The notes: generated by a model not told the origin, from the sequence alone. A stretch of 64,000 nt of DNA from Haloarcula halophila (GCF_029278565.1 NZ_CP119560.1:461050-525049), one strand, 5' to 3'; shown: positions 9,418-19,414, numbered from the stretch's first letter. Translations and numbers: made by a program.

Positions 9418-12400
9418 TCAGTCATCCTCGCCAAACAGCAGTTCGAAGGTCTGCTGCTCTGCGAGTCGGAGGTGTTTGTTGAACGTCGGCTGTGTAATAT
9501 CCAGCCGAGTCGCGACCTCGCTCCCGTCGTGTTCGCGGGGCCACTCGAAATACCCTGCAGCGAGTGCCGTTCGGACGACCTCCAGTTGCCGGTCAGTGAG
9601 CGCTGTCTGGACCTGCTCGCTCAGTTCAGATGGTGTCCGGTCCTGGCGCTGGAGCTGACGCTGTGCGGTGAGTGAAAGCGACGGGGCGACGTCTCGAATC
9701 CGCTCGACAAACGATCGCACGTCTGCCTGTCGTGGCACCTCGACGAGGAGGGTCGTCTCACCGGGCTCGGCGACAGCCTCCCGGAGGATACCACCGTACT
9801 CGGCGATCGGGGAGCCGAACCAGTCAGTCGCGTGCGCCTCGACCAGGGTCGATGCCGGCCCGGCAGTGACGACGTCGACTACCCCGGGGAGGCGCTGCTC
9901 GGCGATCTCGATCGCGTCGGTCGGGACATCGCCTTCGAAACTGAAGTAGAGGGTCGTGGACCCCTCCTGCCCGGCAGCCGTCCGTTCGAGTCTGACGCGA
10001 CAGTCCGCGTCGGTTGCCGCCTGTGCGAACGGGAGTGTCTCGCCAGCACCGCGGAACTCTAGTTCGACGGTCTCGTCGGATTCGAGGGCCCGACGGCGCT
10101 CGATCGCTGCCAGCGCGTTCGCGATGGTGGCCCCGAGTTGGGAGAGAACGTCGCGTTCGCGCTTGCCGAACTCGTTGGGTGACTCGGAGCCGACAGTCAA
10201 CACACCACGTGTGACGTCGTCGTAGGTCAGCGGGACCGCACAGAGGGATTGGTACCCCTCGGAGAGTCCGATCCGTCGCCAGTCGTCTGCTGGCCCATCG
10301 CCGACGAGCGAGTCTTCGACCTCCAGTTGATCGGTCGTCCAGGCATCGACTGCGGGATGTGGGTCCACCGTCTCACCCGCCGTCGTCAGATCCATTGATT
10401 CGACGTATCGGGCCGTCGTCCCGACGATCGCTCGGGGTACGAAACGGTCGGATCCGGCGTCGACGCCGCCGATCCACGCCAGATCGTACGGTCCCGTCTC
10501 GGCGAGGCGCTCACAGACTGCCTGTTCCACGTCGGCACTGCTCGAGGCCTCGGTGATCGCGGCCTCGACCCGCTGTGTGAGGCGAGCGATACGGTCCAGC
10601 CGTTCCGCTCGCTCCGTCTGTGTCTGCAACTCCTCCTCTCGAGCGGCGAGCCGTCGCTGGCCTTCGAGATGATTGAGTGCTGCCTCCAGCGTCGCGGCGA
10701 GCACGTGGGCGGCCTGAACGGACTCCGCACCTAACGACCCGTCGGGAGTCCCCACTAGGAGGGTGCCGTGGCTCCCGAGTGAGAGCGCGCGCCAGGCTGA
10801 GAGAGCCGCCAGCCCTGTTGGAGGCCCGGACTCGGCTTGCCCGCTGTGAGAACACCGTATCTGTTCGACCCCGTCGGATGTGACGCTCGTGCCAGCCGCG
10901 AACCCCTCCCAGAGTGGGCTCTCGCCCGGACCGATGGGGTCGCTCGCCATGTCTGTAGGGAGTTGCCCGGCCAGTACCTCCGGTCTGAGGACCCCCTCAT
11001 CGTCGTCGTACAGGAAGGCCCCGACGGCAGGGAGATTGAGGGTCTCGGCGGCCGCCTCGACGGCGATTCGCGTCGCCTCTTCGGGTGTGTCCGCCGTGGC
11101 GAGATCGTCGGTCGCGTTATCGAACGAGGCCATACGTCGCTCTCGCCGTTTCCGCTCGGTGATGTCTCGACTGACGACGACGAGCCGTGTCTGACCATCG
11201 TCCCACTCGGTCGGGTAGTAGTCCGACTTGACCCAGCGGGTCGCTCCATCGGGGCGTCTGATTCGATACTCCTTGGAGTAGCTCTCTGCCGCCGTTCCGG
11301 CTCGAACAGCAGCGACGATGTCCTCGACGAACTGTCGGTAGGCGTCTGCATCCTGTGGGTGGAGCGTGTCGAAGAACCCCTCGTCGTACGTCTCGGTGAG
11401 TTCCTCGAGCGACTGTCCCCAGATATCCTCGTAGCCGGAACTCACGTACTCGGGGGCCTGTGATCCGGAGGTGATCGCCTCGGCGCGCGTGATGAGGATC
11501 GCTTCGTCGATCCGATCGAGGACCGCACGGAGTCGCCGTTCGCTACGGCGCCGATCAGTGACGTCCCGACTGAGTGAGACGTGGCGCTGTTCCCCGTTGA
11601 GTTCGATACTCGTTCCTTTCACCTCCAGCCAGCGGATCTCCCCGTCGCTGGTCTCGACGGCCCACTCTGTCTGCTTGGGCCCGTCGGCGTCGAGTACCGT
11701 TTCGATGAACTCCTTCGCGCGGTCGATCGTATAGCCCTGCTCGGCCGGGCTGAATCCGGGGATTCCCATCTCCAGTATCTCCTCGCGGTCGTATCCCAGC
11801 ATGTCACAGAACGTCTCGTTGGCGTCGACGAGTTCTGCCGTGTCAGGATCGTGGACCGTGATCGAGTCGGTGACGCCGTCGAAGATCTGTTCGTACTCGC
11901 GCTCGCGGCGCTTGCGTTCGGTGATATCATACAGGAGCGCGACAATGCGTTGCTCGCCCGCGATCTCACCCAGCTCGTGTCTCGCTCGGACCCATACCGT
12001 CTCACCGTTTGCCGCCTCCAAGGCCCACTCGAACTCCTGTCCGCCCTCACGCGCGGACTCCTGGATCAGCCGTCTGGCTTCCTGGGCACTGGCACCCTCG
12101 TCCGTGGCCTGGAACTCCGACAACGGTCGCTCGATGAACGCCTCGCGGTCGTATCCGAGCAGCTCTGCCATCTGTCTGTTGACGGTGACCACGTCACCAC
12201 TCTCCGGGTCGTGGACGACGATTCCGTCACCGGCCATCTCGAATATCTGTTCGTACTCGCGCTCACGGCGCGTGCGTTCGGTGATGTCCTCGACACGGCC
12301 GACGACGCGGTCGACTTCGCCACGCTCGTTTGTGATCGGGAACCGGGTGACGGTGACCCATCGTGTCTCACCGTCCCGGTCGATACGGTACTGACCTTCG

Positions 12401-14622
12401 TACGTTTCCTGTGGCTCGCCGGCAGCCACGTCGTCGATCAATCGCTGGACGTCGGCCTCGTATCTCTCACGGTCGTCCGGGTGAGCGACGTCGACGAACG
12501 ATGTCGGCTCCTCGTACAGTTCCTCGACAGGCCGTCCGTAGATGTCCTCGTACGCCGGGTTGATGTACAGCATCTCCGAGTAGTCTGCCGTCGTGAGATA
12601 GACGATCTCGTCGATATGTTCGGCGATGAGACGGAACCGACGCTCACTTTCACGGCGTTCCCGGGCCTGCTGGACCCGGTCGAGTGCCGTCGTCGCGTGT
12701 CGCGCGAGGATTCGCGTTGCGTCGAGCGTGACCGTGTCGATCTGGCCGGCTCCCGGCGCTGCTGCGGCGACGAGACCGTGACCGTCGAGCGGGACGAGAA
12801 CTGTCTCTGTGGATTGGTCTTCGTCGGGCTCCGTCTCAGACTCGACACGTAGTGCTTCCGCTTGGTACGCATCGTACGGCACCGAACCAGGCTCGATCAG
12901 ATCGGACCCCGTCAAGCCCGCTGTGAGACCACGCTCCGAGTCGCTACGCACGACCGGGGCTAGTTCCGGGCCGTCGTCCGTCGCACGCCAGCAGGCCGGC
13001 GCTGTCAGGTCGAGGACCTCTGTGATGGCATCCGCAACGGCCTCGTACACGGCCTGTTCCGTCTCGGCGGTCTGGACGGCTTCGGTCGACTCGTGGAGAG
13101 AACGGACCATCTTCTCACGTCGCTTTCGTTCCGTGACGTCGGTGTACCAGACGTACGCATCGGCCACTCCACTCTCGCCCCGGCCAGCATCGAAGTGAAT
13201 TACGTTGAACAGAAACTCGCGGGTTCCGCTCGCTGTCTGCCGTGGTGCGGTCGCGTTGACACGGTCACCGCTCGCTGCTTGCCGTCGGAAGCGGTCGAAG
13301 TCGGCGTGTTCGTCCTCCGGAACGAGCATCTCTTCGACAGAGGCCCCGACAACCTCGTCGGCAGCGAATCCGAAGACCGTCTCGAATGCGGGGTTGATCT
13401 CTCTGATAATCGGCTCGTCGTCCTCCTCAAACCGAACCCGGACGACTGGGTCGGGGTTGTTCTCGAACAGTATCGATCGTCGATCCCGTTCCTGTTCGAG
13501 TCGTCGCTCGTACTCTGTGCGCGCGGTCACGTCCCGGGACAGGGCGAGAACGCGGTCCTCCCCCGCAATGGTGGCCGGTGTCAACTTCGTCTCCAACCGT
13601 CGCTGCTCCCCGGCAGCAGTTTCGATCGTCCACTCGACGGTCTGGGCTTCTCCGGTCGCCGCGACACGTCGCTGGCGATCGTAGAGTGTTCCTGGCCCGG
13701 AGCCAGCATCGGACACACTGAGTCCACCGAGACCCATCTCCAGCAGCGTCGCGCGGTTGTATCCCGTCAGTTCGGTCATCGTCTGATTGACGTCGACGAT
13801 CCGTTCCTTCCAGGGATCGTGGACGGTGATGACGTCGTTGACGTTGTCGAACACCTGCTGGTACTTCCGTTCCTCTCGACGCCGTTCAGTGATATCCACC
13901 GACGTGGTTAGCACTACCTCACGGCCACCGACGTGGACTGTTCGCAGGCGTGCTTCTGTCCACCGAACCCCGTCCGCGGCTGTCTGGAGTGGCCATTCGA
14001 TCTCGATTTCCTCGTCTTGCTCCGTAACACTCGACACAACCCGCGTTATCCACTCGTGGTCGTATCCGGGGATATCGGCGGTGAACTCGCCGATTTCCAT
14101 CGACTCTGTCTCCGCCCGATCCTGGCCAAGTAGTTCACAGAGTGTCTCGTTGGCGTGGAGCATCTCACCCGTGTCCGGATCGTGGAGAATGGCGACGCCC
14201 CCGATATTGTCGAAGATCTCGCGCGCGCTCGTCTGTGCACGTTCCCGTTCGACGATTTCTCGCAAGCGCTCTCCCAGTACACCTGGGGCTGTCTCGGCTA
14301 GTCCGCGCGGAAGCCACTCTGCCGTACCGACCGACAACACGTCCCCGATCAACTCCTCCTCGGCACTCCCCGCTAGTACGACTACCGGTGTATCCGGACG
14401 TTCAGCCGTCCACTGCTGTACGATGTCGACGACACTGTCCTCTCGCAGGCCGCTGCGTACGAGCAGACAATCGGTCTCCGGGGCCGCGTCCCCGTGGTCC
14501 CCCCATGTCGTTCTCGTGTCGAGTGAGAGCCCAGCCCCCTGTTCCAATGCCGATCGAAGCTCGCTGTCCGGATCCTCCCCCACAAGCAGGAACGAAAACG
14601 AGCGAGAGCCACCTGCAAACAT
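9418..14622 (-). CDS. Giant multi-PAS/GAF Bat-type transcriptional regulator
   Basis: A cytoplasmic sensor-regulator of about 1,734 residues with no membrane segment and no histidine kinase domain. In order, I read: a degenerate receiver-like domain (about 1-120), three PAS domains, a GAF-like domain, four more PAS domains, two GAF domains, a Bat sensor domain, and a C-terminal HTH-10 (TDRQLEVVRTALAAGYFEWP, then LDITQPTFNKHLRLAEQQ). Most PAS units end in a PAC-type DITER(R/K)RRER linker. ATG 14622 (MFAGGSRSF) is preferred over an upstream GTG at 14670. The architecture implies direct coupling of several redox, light or small-molecule inputs to transcription. The inputs are unknown. Confidence 0.92.
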   Translation of the reverse strand: MFAGGSRSFSFLLVGEDPDSELRSALEQGAGLSLDTRTTWGDHGDAAPETDCLLVRSGLREDSVVDIVQQWTAERPDTPVVVLAGSAEEELIGDVLSVGTAEWLPRGLAETAPGVLGERLREIVERERAQTSAREIFDNIGGVAILHDPDTGEMLHANETLCELLGQDRAETESMEIGEFTADIPGYDHEWITRVVSSVTEQDEEIEIEWPLQTAADGVRWTEARLRTVHVGGREVVLTTSVDITERRREERKYQQVFDNVNDVITVHDPWKERIVDVNQTMTELTGYNRATLLEMGLGGLSVSDAGSGPGTLYDRQRRVAATGEAQTVEWTIETAAGEQRRLETKLTPATIAGEDRVLALSRDVTARTEYERRLEQERDRRSILFENNPDPVVRVRFEEDDEPIIREINPAFETVFGFAADEVVGASVEEMLVPEDEHADFDRFRRQAASGDRVNATAPRQTASGTREFLFNVIHFDAGRGESGVADAYVWYTDVTERKRREKMVRSLHESTEAVQTAETEQAVYEAVADAITEVLDLTAPACWRATDDGPELAPVVRSDSERGLTAGLTGSDLIEPGSVPYDAYQAEALRVESETEPDEDQSTETVLVPLDGHGLVAAAAPGAGQIDTVTLDATRILARHATTALDRVQQARERRESERRFRLIAEHIDEIVYLTTADYSEMLYINPAYEDIYGRPVEELYEEPTSFVDVAHPDDRERYEADVQRLIDDVAAGEPQETYEGQYRIDRDGETRWVTVTRFPITNERGEVDRVVGRVEDITERTRREREYEQIFEMAGDGIVVHDPESGDVVTVNRQMAELLGYDREAFIERPLSEFQATDEGASAQEARRLIQESAREGGQEFEWALEAANGETVWVRARHELGEIAGEQRIVALLYDITERKRREREYEQIFDGVTDSITVHDPDTAELVDANETFCDMLGYDREEILEMGIPGFSPAEQGYTIDRAKEFIETVLDADGPKQTEWAVETSDGEIRWLEVKGTSIELNGEQRHVSLSRDVTDRRRSERRLRAVLDRIDEAILITRAEAITSGSQAPEYVSSGYEDIWGQSLEELTETYDEGFFDTLHPQDADAYRQFVEDIVAAVRAGTAAESYSKEYRIRRPDGATRWVKSDYYPTEWDDGQTRLVVVSRDITERKRRERRMASFDNATDDLATADTPEEATRIAVEAAAETLNLPAVGAFLYDDDEGVLRPEVLAGQLPTDMASDPIGPGESPLWEGFAAGTSVTSDGVEQIRCSHSGQAESGPPTGLAALSAWRALSLGSHGTLLVGTPDGSLGAESVQAAHVLAATLEAALNHLEGQRRLAAREEELQTQTERAERLDRIARLTQRVEAAITEASSSADVEQAVCERLAETGPYDLAWIGGVDAGSDRFVPRAIVGTTARYVESMDLTTAGETVDPHPAVDAWTTDQLEVEDSLVGDGPADDWRRIGLSEGYQSLCAVPLTYDDVTRGVLTVGSESPNEFGKRERDVLSQLGATIANALAAIERRRALESDETVELEFRGAGETLPFAQAATDADCRVRLERTAAGQEGSTTLYFSFEGDVPTDAIEIAEQRLPGVVDVVTAGPASTLVEAHATDWFGSPIAEYGGILREAVAEPGETTLLVEVPRQADVRSFVERIRDVAPSLSLTAQRQLQRQDRTPSELSEQVQTALTDRQLEVVRTALAAGYFEWPREHDGSEVATRLDITQPTFNKHLRLAEQQTFELLFGEDD

Positions 14623-14702
14623 AGATACTACCTGATACTCAACGCCCGTAAATTGCTGGTAAGGAGTCACGATAGCGTCCAGACGACGCAGTATCCGAGT
14701 GG

Positions 14703-15764
14703 CTACAGTTCGCCGGCAATTGCGAGCGCCCGGTCGGTCGAACCCTCAACGACAACCGCAGTGGTCACGCCGTCGTCGGTCCACGCCACGACGGCACGGT
14801 CCGCAACTGTTTGGACAGCAACCGTCTGGCCATCGATCGTCTCCGTGGTCGCGTTCTCGGTCAGCCGGTCGAACCGGTCGGTGGCGGTCGTCGAAATGAC
14901 AGTGACGTTCCGCCCATCACTGTCGTACTGCTGCCCAACGACCGTTTCTCCCTGCCGGACAGTGACTGTCGCCTCGGCGAAGGTCGCATCCGGACTGGGG
15001 AGTTCAAGATCGGTCGCCGTCTGTGCGGCGTCGAACTCCTCGTAGCTGTCGACCGTCGTCAGCGAGACTCGGTCAGTCGGCGGATCGAAGGTGCTGTCGT
15101 GAATCGAGACGTTGAACGCCGTCGACTGGACTGAAACGACCGTGCTGTTAGTGCCATCGGTCGCCTCCGATCGGACGACGCGTGAGTCATCCTGGGAGAC
15201 CCACAGCGTCGTGGTGCCGTCAACCTCTGGATGGGTCAGTTCGACCTCGTACGTGTCAGTTCCGTCGATCGACGGCGTCCCGACGACCGTCGCAGAGACG
15301 TTCGAGGCGTTCATGCTCGGCAGCCCCTGCTCGCTGAACCGATCTTCGGCGTCGTCAGACAGTCGCTCATCAGGTGCGACAGTGTCGTCGAAGGCCTCGC
15401 CGTTGGCGAGTGAGTCGACCGGGTACGCGACAGAGCGGTTCGGGCCGACCGCCCACGCAACGGTACCGTTCGTACCTGCTCGGTACGTCTCCCCATCATG
15501 GGAGATAATGGTCCGGCTCCGGTTGTCGGCCGTCGCCGCCATCTCAACCGTCGCAGTGGCCGATTCACTGCCGTTGCTGACGGTCACTGTGGCCTCGGTT
15601 GTGATCGTCTCAGCGCTCTCATACCGCTGCTCAACGCTGTCCAGTACCTCGTCGCCAGAAGGCTGCTGGAGCGTCTCGATCGCCGTCGCTGACCCTGCCA
15701 GTGTGGCAGCGATCACAACGAGAGCGACGAGCATTCGACTCCCGTCCAGTCTTGCACTCATCAT
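14703..15764 (-). CDS. LolA-like exported protein (outer membrane lipoprotein-sorting homologue)
   Basis: A 353-residue protein with an N-terminal signal or anchor segment (MLVALVVIAATLAGSATA), then a beta-rich region dominated by Ser, Thr, Asp and Val, rich in N-glycosylation sequons. Segments such as VLDSVEQRYESAETITTEATVTV and the paired strands about LWVSQDDSRVVRSEATDG fit the LolA/LolB-like half-barrel that binds lipid chains. Archaea have no outer membrane, so a lipid- or lipoprotein-handling role outside the cell is an inference. It is divergent from an ABC exporter resembling LolCD, with an 88-bp gap between start codons. The ATG could be 15764 or 15761. Confidence 0.78.
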   Translation of the reverse strand: MMSARLDGSRMLVALVVIAATLAGSATAIETLQQPSGDEVLDSVEQRYESAETITTEATVTVSNGSESATATVEMAATADNRSRTIISHDGETYRAGTNGTVAWAVGPNRSVAYPVDSLANGEAFDDTVAPDERLSDDAEDRFSEQGLPSMNASNVSATVVGTPSIDGTDTYEVELTHPEVDGTTTLWVSQDDSRVVRSEATDGTNSTVVSVQSTAFNVSIHDSTFDPPTDRVSLTTVDSYEEFDAAQTATDLELPSPDATFAEATVTVRQGETVVGQQYDSDGRNVTVISTTATDRFDRLTENATTETIDGQTVAVQTVADRAVVAWTDDGVTTAVVVEGSTDRALAIAGEL

Positions 15765-15852
15765 ATAATATTATGGCTGGACGTTCAAATACGTTCGTGC
15801 CGTGGGGACTCCGAGACAACCCTGATACACCTCCCGGCCTAAGGATAAATGA

Positions 15853-16554
15853 ATGGCACAGGCAGAAACGGATGACGTTGTTACGCTGTCGGATGTGCGA
15901 AAGCGCTACGATGTTGGCGGCGTTGTCGAAGCGTTGGCCGGGGTGTCGCTCTCACTACCAGCGGAGTCGTACACAGCCGTTATGGGCCCAAGCGGCTCGG
16001 GAAAAAGTTCACTGTTGAACCTCGTCGGTGGGCTAGACACACCGACTGAGGGGACTGTTACCGTCGGCGAGCAGGAACTATCGACAGCAACCGAAGCCGA
16101 ACGGGCCGCGATCCGCGGGAGCCAGGTCGGCTTCATCTTCCAGACGTTCAATCTGATGCCAAGGCTCACAGCTGTCGAGAACGTCGCGATGCCGCTGGTC
16201 TTCGACGAGTGGGGCCGGGCCGAGCGCCACGAGCGTGCCCGTGAGCTGCTGGCCGATGTCGGTCTCGGCAAGCGATTGGACCACAAACCGACCGAACTCT
16301 CAGGTGGCCAGCGCCAGCGGGTCGCGATTGCCCGTGCGCTCGCTCCGAACCCGGAGCTGATTCTGGCCGACGAGCCGACCGGCAACGTCGATACTGAGAC
16401 TGGCGATCAAATTATGGGTCTCCTCGACGACCTCCATGCGGCTGGGAACACGATCCTGCTGGTCACCCACGAGCGCCGAATCGCTGAACACGCCGGTCGG
16501 GTCGTCCACGTGCGCGACGGTGTCATCGAACGGATCGAGGAGCTGAGTGGCTGA
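15853..16554 (+). CDS. ABC exporter ATPase, LolD/MacB type
   Basis: A 233-residue ATP-binding subunit with Walker [11 protein letters not shown]-loop [16 protein letters not shown], signature LSGGQRQR, Walker B LILADEPT and H-loop VTHERR. The [12 protein letters not shown] segment is characteristic of the LolD/FtsE/MacB branch that pairs with FtsX-like permeases. The start of the permease overlaps its stop (TGATG), showing translational coupling. It probably drives export of a lipid, lipoprotein or peptide. The substrate is unknown, but the divergent LolA-like gene suggests a hydrophobic cargo. Confidence 0.94.
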   Translation: MAQAETDDVVTLSDVRKRYDVGGVVEALAGVSLSLPAESYTAVMGPSGSGKSSLLNLVGGLDTPTEGTVTVGEQELSTATEAERAAIRGSQVGFIFQTFNLMPRLTAVENVAMPLVFDEWGRAERHERARELLADVGLGKRLDHKPTELSGGQRQRVAIARALAPNPELILADEPTGNVDTETGDQIMGLLDDLHAAGNTILLVTHERRIAEHAGRVVHVRDGVIERIEELSG

Positions 16555-17789
16555 TGGACCCCAGAGAATCAGCTACCATCGCCCTGCGCTCGATCCGTTC
16601 ACACAAGCTTCGCTCGACGCTGACGGTCATAGGCGTCGTCATCGGCATTGCCTCGGTCGTCACGTTCGCGACGTTCGGCGCGAGCGTCGAGTCCGAAATC
16701 GTCGGCGGTATCGCCGACTCCGGCGCAAACAACGTCTACGTGTTCGGCCAGCCGAACAACGAGGAAGGATTCGATCAGGCGCTGCAACCAGTGTTTACCG
16801 AGTCTGACATCGACAATCTCGGAACGATTCCGGGGGTGGAAACCGTCGTGCCGCGCGGGAGGATCCCAGTAAACTCGGTGATCCATCGGGGCGACACAGT
16901 GTCGGTCCAGGAGACGACGGCGACCACGCCCGACGCGGTCACGAACGAGACGCTCGTCGCCGGCCGCGGCTTCCACACTGGTGAAAACGAAACCGTCCTC
17001 AACCGAGCGGCGGTCGAGACAACCTTCGAGGAGAACGTCTCCGTCGGGGACGAAATTACCGTCCAGCGAACGGACCAGACATGGAACCTAACTGTCGTCG
17101 GCATCGTCAACGGAACCCGCGGCGAGCTTCCGGTTGGCAATTTCGGCCCACAGCCCGAGTTCTACGTTCCGGCCGACCCCTACTATCAGGCTATCGTCGA
17201 GAGTCCGTCGGCCAACGCCCGACAGCGAGCGTATCCACAACTCACTGTCGTCTCGGAGCCAGCCGAGACGCTGTCGGTTACCGACGCCGTCGAACGCTAT
17301 TTGCAGGCGGAATCCGACGCTCGGCAGCTCGCCCCTGACGGGGTCGAACTGGTCGCTCGAACCAGCGGCGACTTCGCCGAGCAGATCAGCGATGTGATTC
17401 AGCAGATTACCCGATTCGTCACGGGGATTGCCGTCATCGCCTTGGTTGTCGGCGCGATCGGCATCGCCAACATCATGCTCGTCAGCGTAACCGAACGTAC
17501 CCGGGAGATCGGGATTATGAAGGCCGTCGGCGCACGGAACCGCGACGTGATGGAGCTATTCTTGCTGGAAGCGACGTTGCTAGGCACTTTCGGGGCGTTA
17601 CTCGGGCTCCCGCTGGGCCTGATCGTCGGTTGGGGTGCAACCCGGTACGCTGAGGTCGGCTTCGCGTTCGCACCCTTCTGGTCGGCGCTAGCCGTCGGCG
17701 TCGGCGTGCTGGTCGGCGTCGTCGCGGGCCTCTACCCGGCGTGGCGCGCCGCCCGCGTCGATCCGATCGACGCGCTCCGATACGAGTAG
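16554..17789 (+). CDS. ABC exporter permease, MacB/FtsX family
   Basis: A 411-residue membrane protein with the MacB layout: one N-terminal helix (LTVIGVVIGIASVVTFATFG), a large extracellular domain of about 240 residues, and three C-terminal helices (FVTGIAVIALVVGAIGIANIML, TLLGTFGALLGLPLGLIVG and AVGVGVLVGVVAGLYPAWRAA). The ERTREIGIMKAVGARNRDV coupling segment and the final WRAARVDPIDALRYE are diagnostic of the FtsX family. It overlaps the ATPase gene by one base. It probably forms a homodimeric exporter. Function in archaea is not established. Confidence 0.93.
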   Translation: MDPRESATIALRSIRSHKLRSTLTVIGVVIGIASVVTFATFGASVESEIVGGIADSGANNVYVFGQPNNEEGFDQALQPVFTESDIDNLGTIPGVETVVPRGRIPVNSVIHRGDTVSVQETTATTPDAVTNETLVAGRGFHTGENETVLNRAAVETTFEENVSVGDEITVQRTDQTWNLTVVGIVNGTRGELPVGNFGPQPEFYVPADPYYQAIVESPSANARQRAYPQLTVVSEPAETLSVTDAVERYLQAESDARQLAPDGVELVARTSGDFAEQISDVIQQITRFVTGIAVIALVVGAIGIANIMLVSVTERTREIGIMKAVGARNRDVMELFLLEATLLGTFGALLGLPLGLIVGWGATRYAEVGFAFAPFWSALAVGVGVLVGVVAGLYPAWRAARVDPIDALRYE

Positions 17790-17920
17790 GGGTACCCCAA
17801 GGTCGTCGACCACAAGCCGTGTGTGGCCGTTTTTACTCCTCCGCTTCCCTTTGTTCCCAGCAAGCGAGATATCGGTGGGCGGTCGCCAAAGAGTGATAAG
17901 AATAGTATTTGATAAAGCTT

Positions 17921-17975
17921 CATTCTGGTCTTGCTTCTCGCAGCTTACTCGACGAACTCTTTGACAGTCGATACA
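17921..17975 (+). repeat. Dispersed intergenic repeat, partial copy F
   Basis: Short match to block 2 of a repeat seen at several other intergenic sites here: tctggtcttgcttctcgcagcttactcgac resembles ctggtcgtg-ttctc-cagcatgctcgac at 18366, 27388 and 29080. It is degraded, and only the 3' part is recognisable. Confidence 0.45.
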
Positions 17976-17981
17976 GGAGTC

Positions 17982-18194
17982 TTACTCCTCACTATGATAC
18001 AGATTAAAAAGCCAATAGGCGACGGCACTTGCAACTATGACACCCAGGATACCAGCTAGCCAGTTCCCCTCAAAAACCAACTCACGTATCCCTCCAGTAG
18101 CGCCCCTAAAGGCTATTAAGACGAGTAGGACAAGTGCTAACCGACGAAAAGAAAAGCCGAGTTCCGTTCCCGGGTTCGGCTTGTCTGTATCCAC
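17982..18194 (-). CDS. Small two-helix membrane protein
   Basis: A 70-residue product beginning with GTG. After a polar N terminus there are two hydrophobic segments, LALVLLVLIAFRG and LAGILGVIVASAVAYWLFNLY, separated by a short loop. Many haloarchaea encode such short membrane proteins, but I do not recognise a family. The low-GC surroundings and the degenerate repeats on both sides make this an uncertain gene. No operon context. Confidence 0.45.
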   Translation of the reverse strand: MDTDKPNPGTELGFSFRRLALVLLVLIAFRGATGGIRELVFEGNWLAGILGVIVASAVAYWLFNLYHSEE

Positions 18195-18334
18195 AGTATA
18201 TGATTTTTCAGCTCTATCTCAATGGTTCTTTCCCCGTTCAATACGCACACCTACCTACCGGCTGTTTCAGCGGGAAAGGTATGGATTCAATAGGAGTTCA
18301 ACAGAGCCTCGAATTCCGATCCTGCCTTTTACGC

Positions 18335-18420
18335 TACTCAGAGGCAGTAGCTCCCTCCTTAGAAACTGGTCGTGCTTCTCGCAGCATTCTCAACGGAATA
18401 GACCAGCGATCTATACAGAA
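18335..18420 (+). repeat. Dispersed intergenic repeat, copy E
   Basis: This is the clearest feature of the 363-bp gap 18195-18557. It contains ctcagaggcagtagctccct and actggtcgtgcttctcgcagcat, matching block 2 of the copies at 27352, 29044 and 29513. No gene is convincing in this gap. Confidence 0.5.
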
Positions 18421-18557
18421 TACGTCTCTAGAGGAATTCGAGCTATTCGGATATTGTCAGGTAACCCGTGCAAGATACAGAGCATAGATTCAGCAGGAAC
18501 TTAGCGTATCATTTCATGCGATACGAGATACTGGCCTCTCCGAATGAGAGCTCGCAC

Positions 18558-19241
18558 TTACTCAACGACTAACATCTTGTTAGCACCACGCTGAAACTCG
18601 AATGGAACTTCTCGGATATCGGTGGTGTAGCCCTCTGACTGGAGGTCCTTGACAAGTGTCTCAGCGATGTCGGACTGGTCGGCATCGAACCCATGCAGTG
18701 GGAACACGCGGAGTTGAGCGCCAACCCGGCATAACTCTCGGATAGTTTCGAGGTGAAACTCGTAGGACAACCGGTCGTCGTAGAGGAACAGAAAGTGTGC
18801 CGAAAGGACGAGATCAAACGCGTGATCGTCAAACGGGGTCGCTGGCAGATCCGCATAGACGTATCGGTCGCCGTTGTGGGCATAGTCAGACAGGAAGCGT
18901 GAGGCTGCCCGTTCACGGTAGGCCCTGAGTTCAGAAACATCGTCGTAGAACTCCCACACGTATAGATCTTCGACACCATCGAGAGCATCCATCGCCGTTT
19001 CGATATCCTCGGCACAACTACTCGACAACGCAGCCGGCGACCGATTGTACATTTTGTCTGCACCGACAGCCGTAATGTCATGTTCGTGAGCCACTGCCAC
19101 GAAAGAACAGGGACCAGCAGGACAGTCGAGAATACTTTGTCCGGCCCAGGAAGCGGGATCGAAATCGAACATCTTCTGGTATTCGGTGAATGTTCGCCCT
19201 ATGAAGGCGAACTCGTCAATCTCGTACTTTTTTGTAGTCAT
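18558..19241 (-). CDS. Class I SAM-dependent methyltransferase-like protein
   Basis: A 227-residue protein of a family common in haloarchaea. SAM-fold landmarks are ILDCPAGPCSFVAVA (motif I variant, with DCPAG for DxGxG), AVGADKMY (acidic end of strand 2), and FDLVLSAHFLFLYDDRLSYEFHLETIRELCRVGAQLRVFPLHG (motifs post-II and III). The glycine-rich loop is modified, so SAM binding is probable but activity is not certain. ATG 19241 gives the usual start, MTTKKYEIDEFAFIGRTF. It stands alone on the minus strand. The substrate is not inferable. Confidence 0.82.
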   Translation of the reverse strand: MTTKKYEIDEFAFIGRTFTEYQKMFDFDPASWAGQSILDCPAGPCSFVAVAHEHDITAVGADKMYNRSPAALSSSCAEDIETAMDALDGVEDLYVWEFYDDVSELRAYRERAASRFLSDYAHNGDRYVYADLPATPFDDHAFDLVLSAHFLFLYDDRLSYEFHLETIRELCRVGAQLRVFPLHGFDADQSDIAETLVKDLQSEGYTTDIREVPFEFQRGANKMLVVE

Positions 19242-19414
19242 GACTCACCACCCATGTTGACCATATATGTACACTGATGTATAAAAATGTCCGTTTCAGA
19301 CAGGCACTCTCTCTCTAACTCGAATGCAAGACTCGCGCTCTCCATCTTGCACAGCGTACAGAAAACCTACTGATATTGGCAGGACCGCTGGTGGTCAATA
19401 CCCACGCTGAGCAG

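Noticed and set aside
11581..12852. Plus-strand open frame of 423 residues inside the giant PAS gene
   Set aside because: It is the mirror image of the PAS repeats: leucine- and valine-rich with no motif. The opposite strand has complete domains.
9418..14622. Tandem DNA repeats inside the large gene
   Set aside because: The recurring stretches encode PAS linkers and are best explained as domain duplication within a protein, not as a mobile or satellite repeat.
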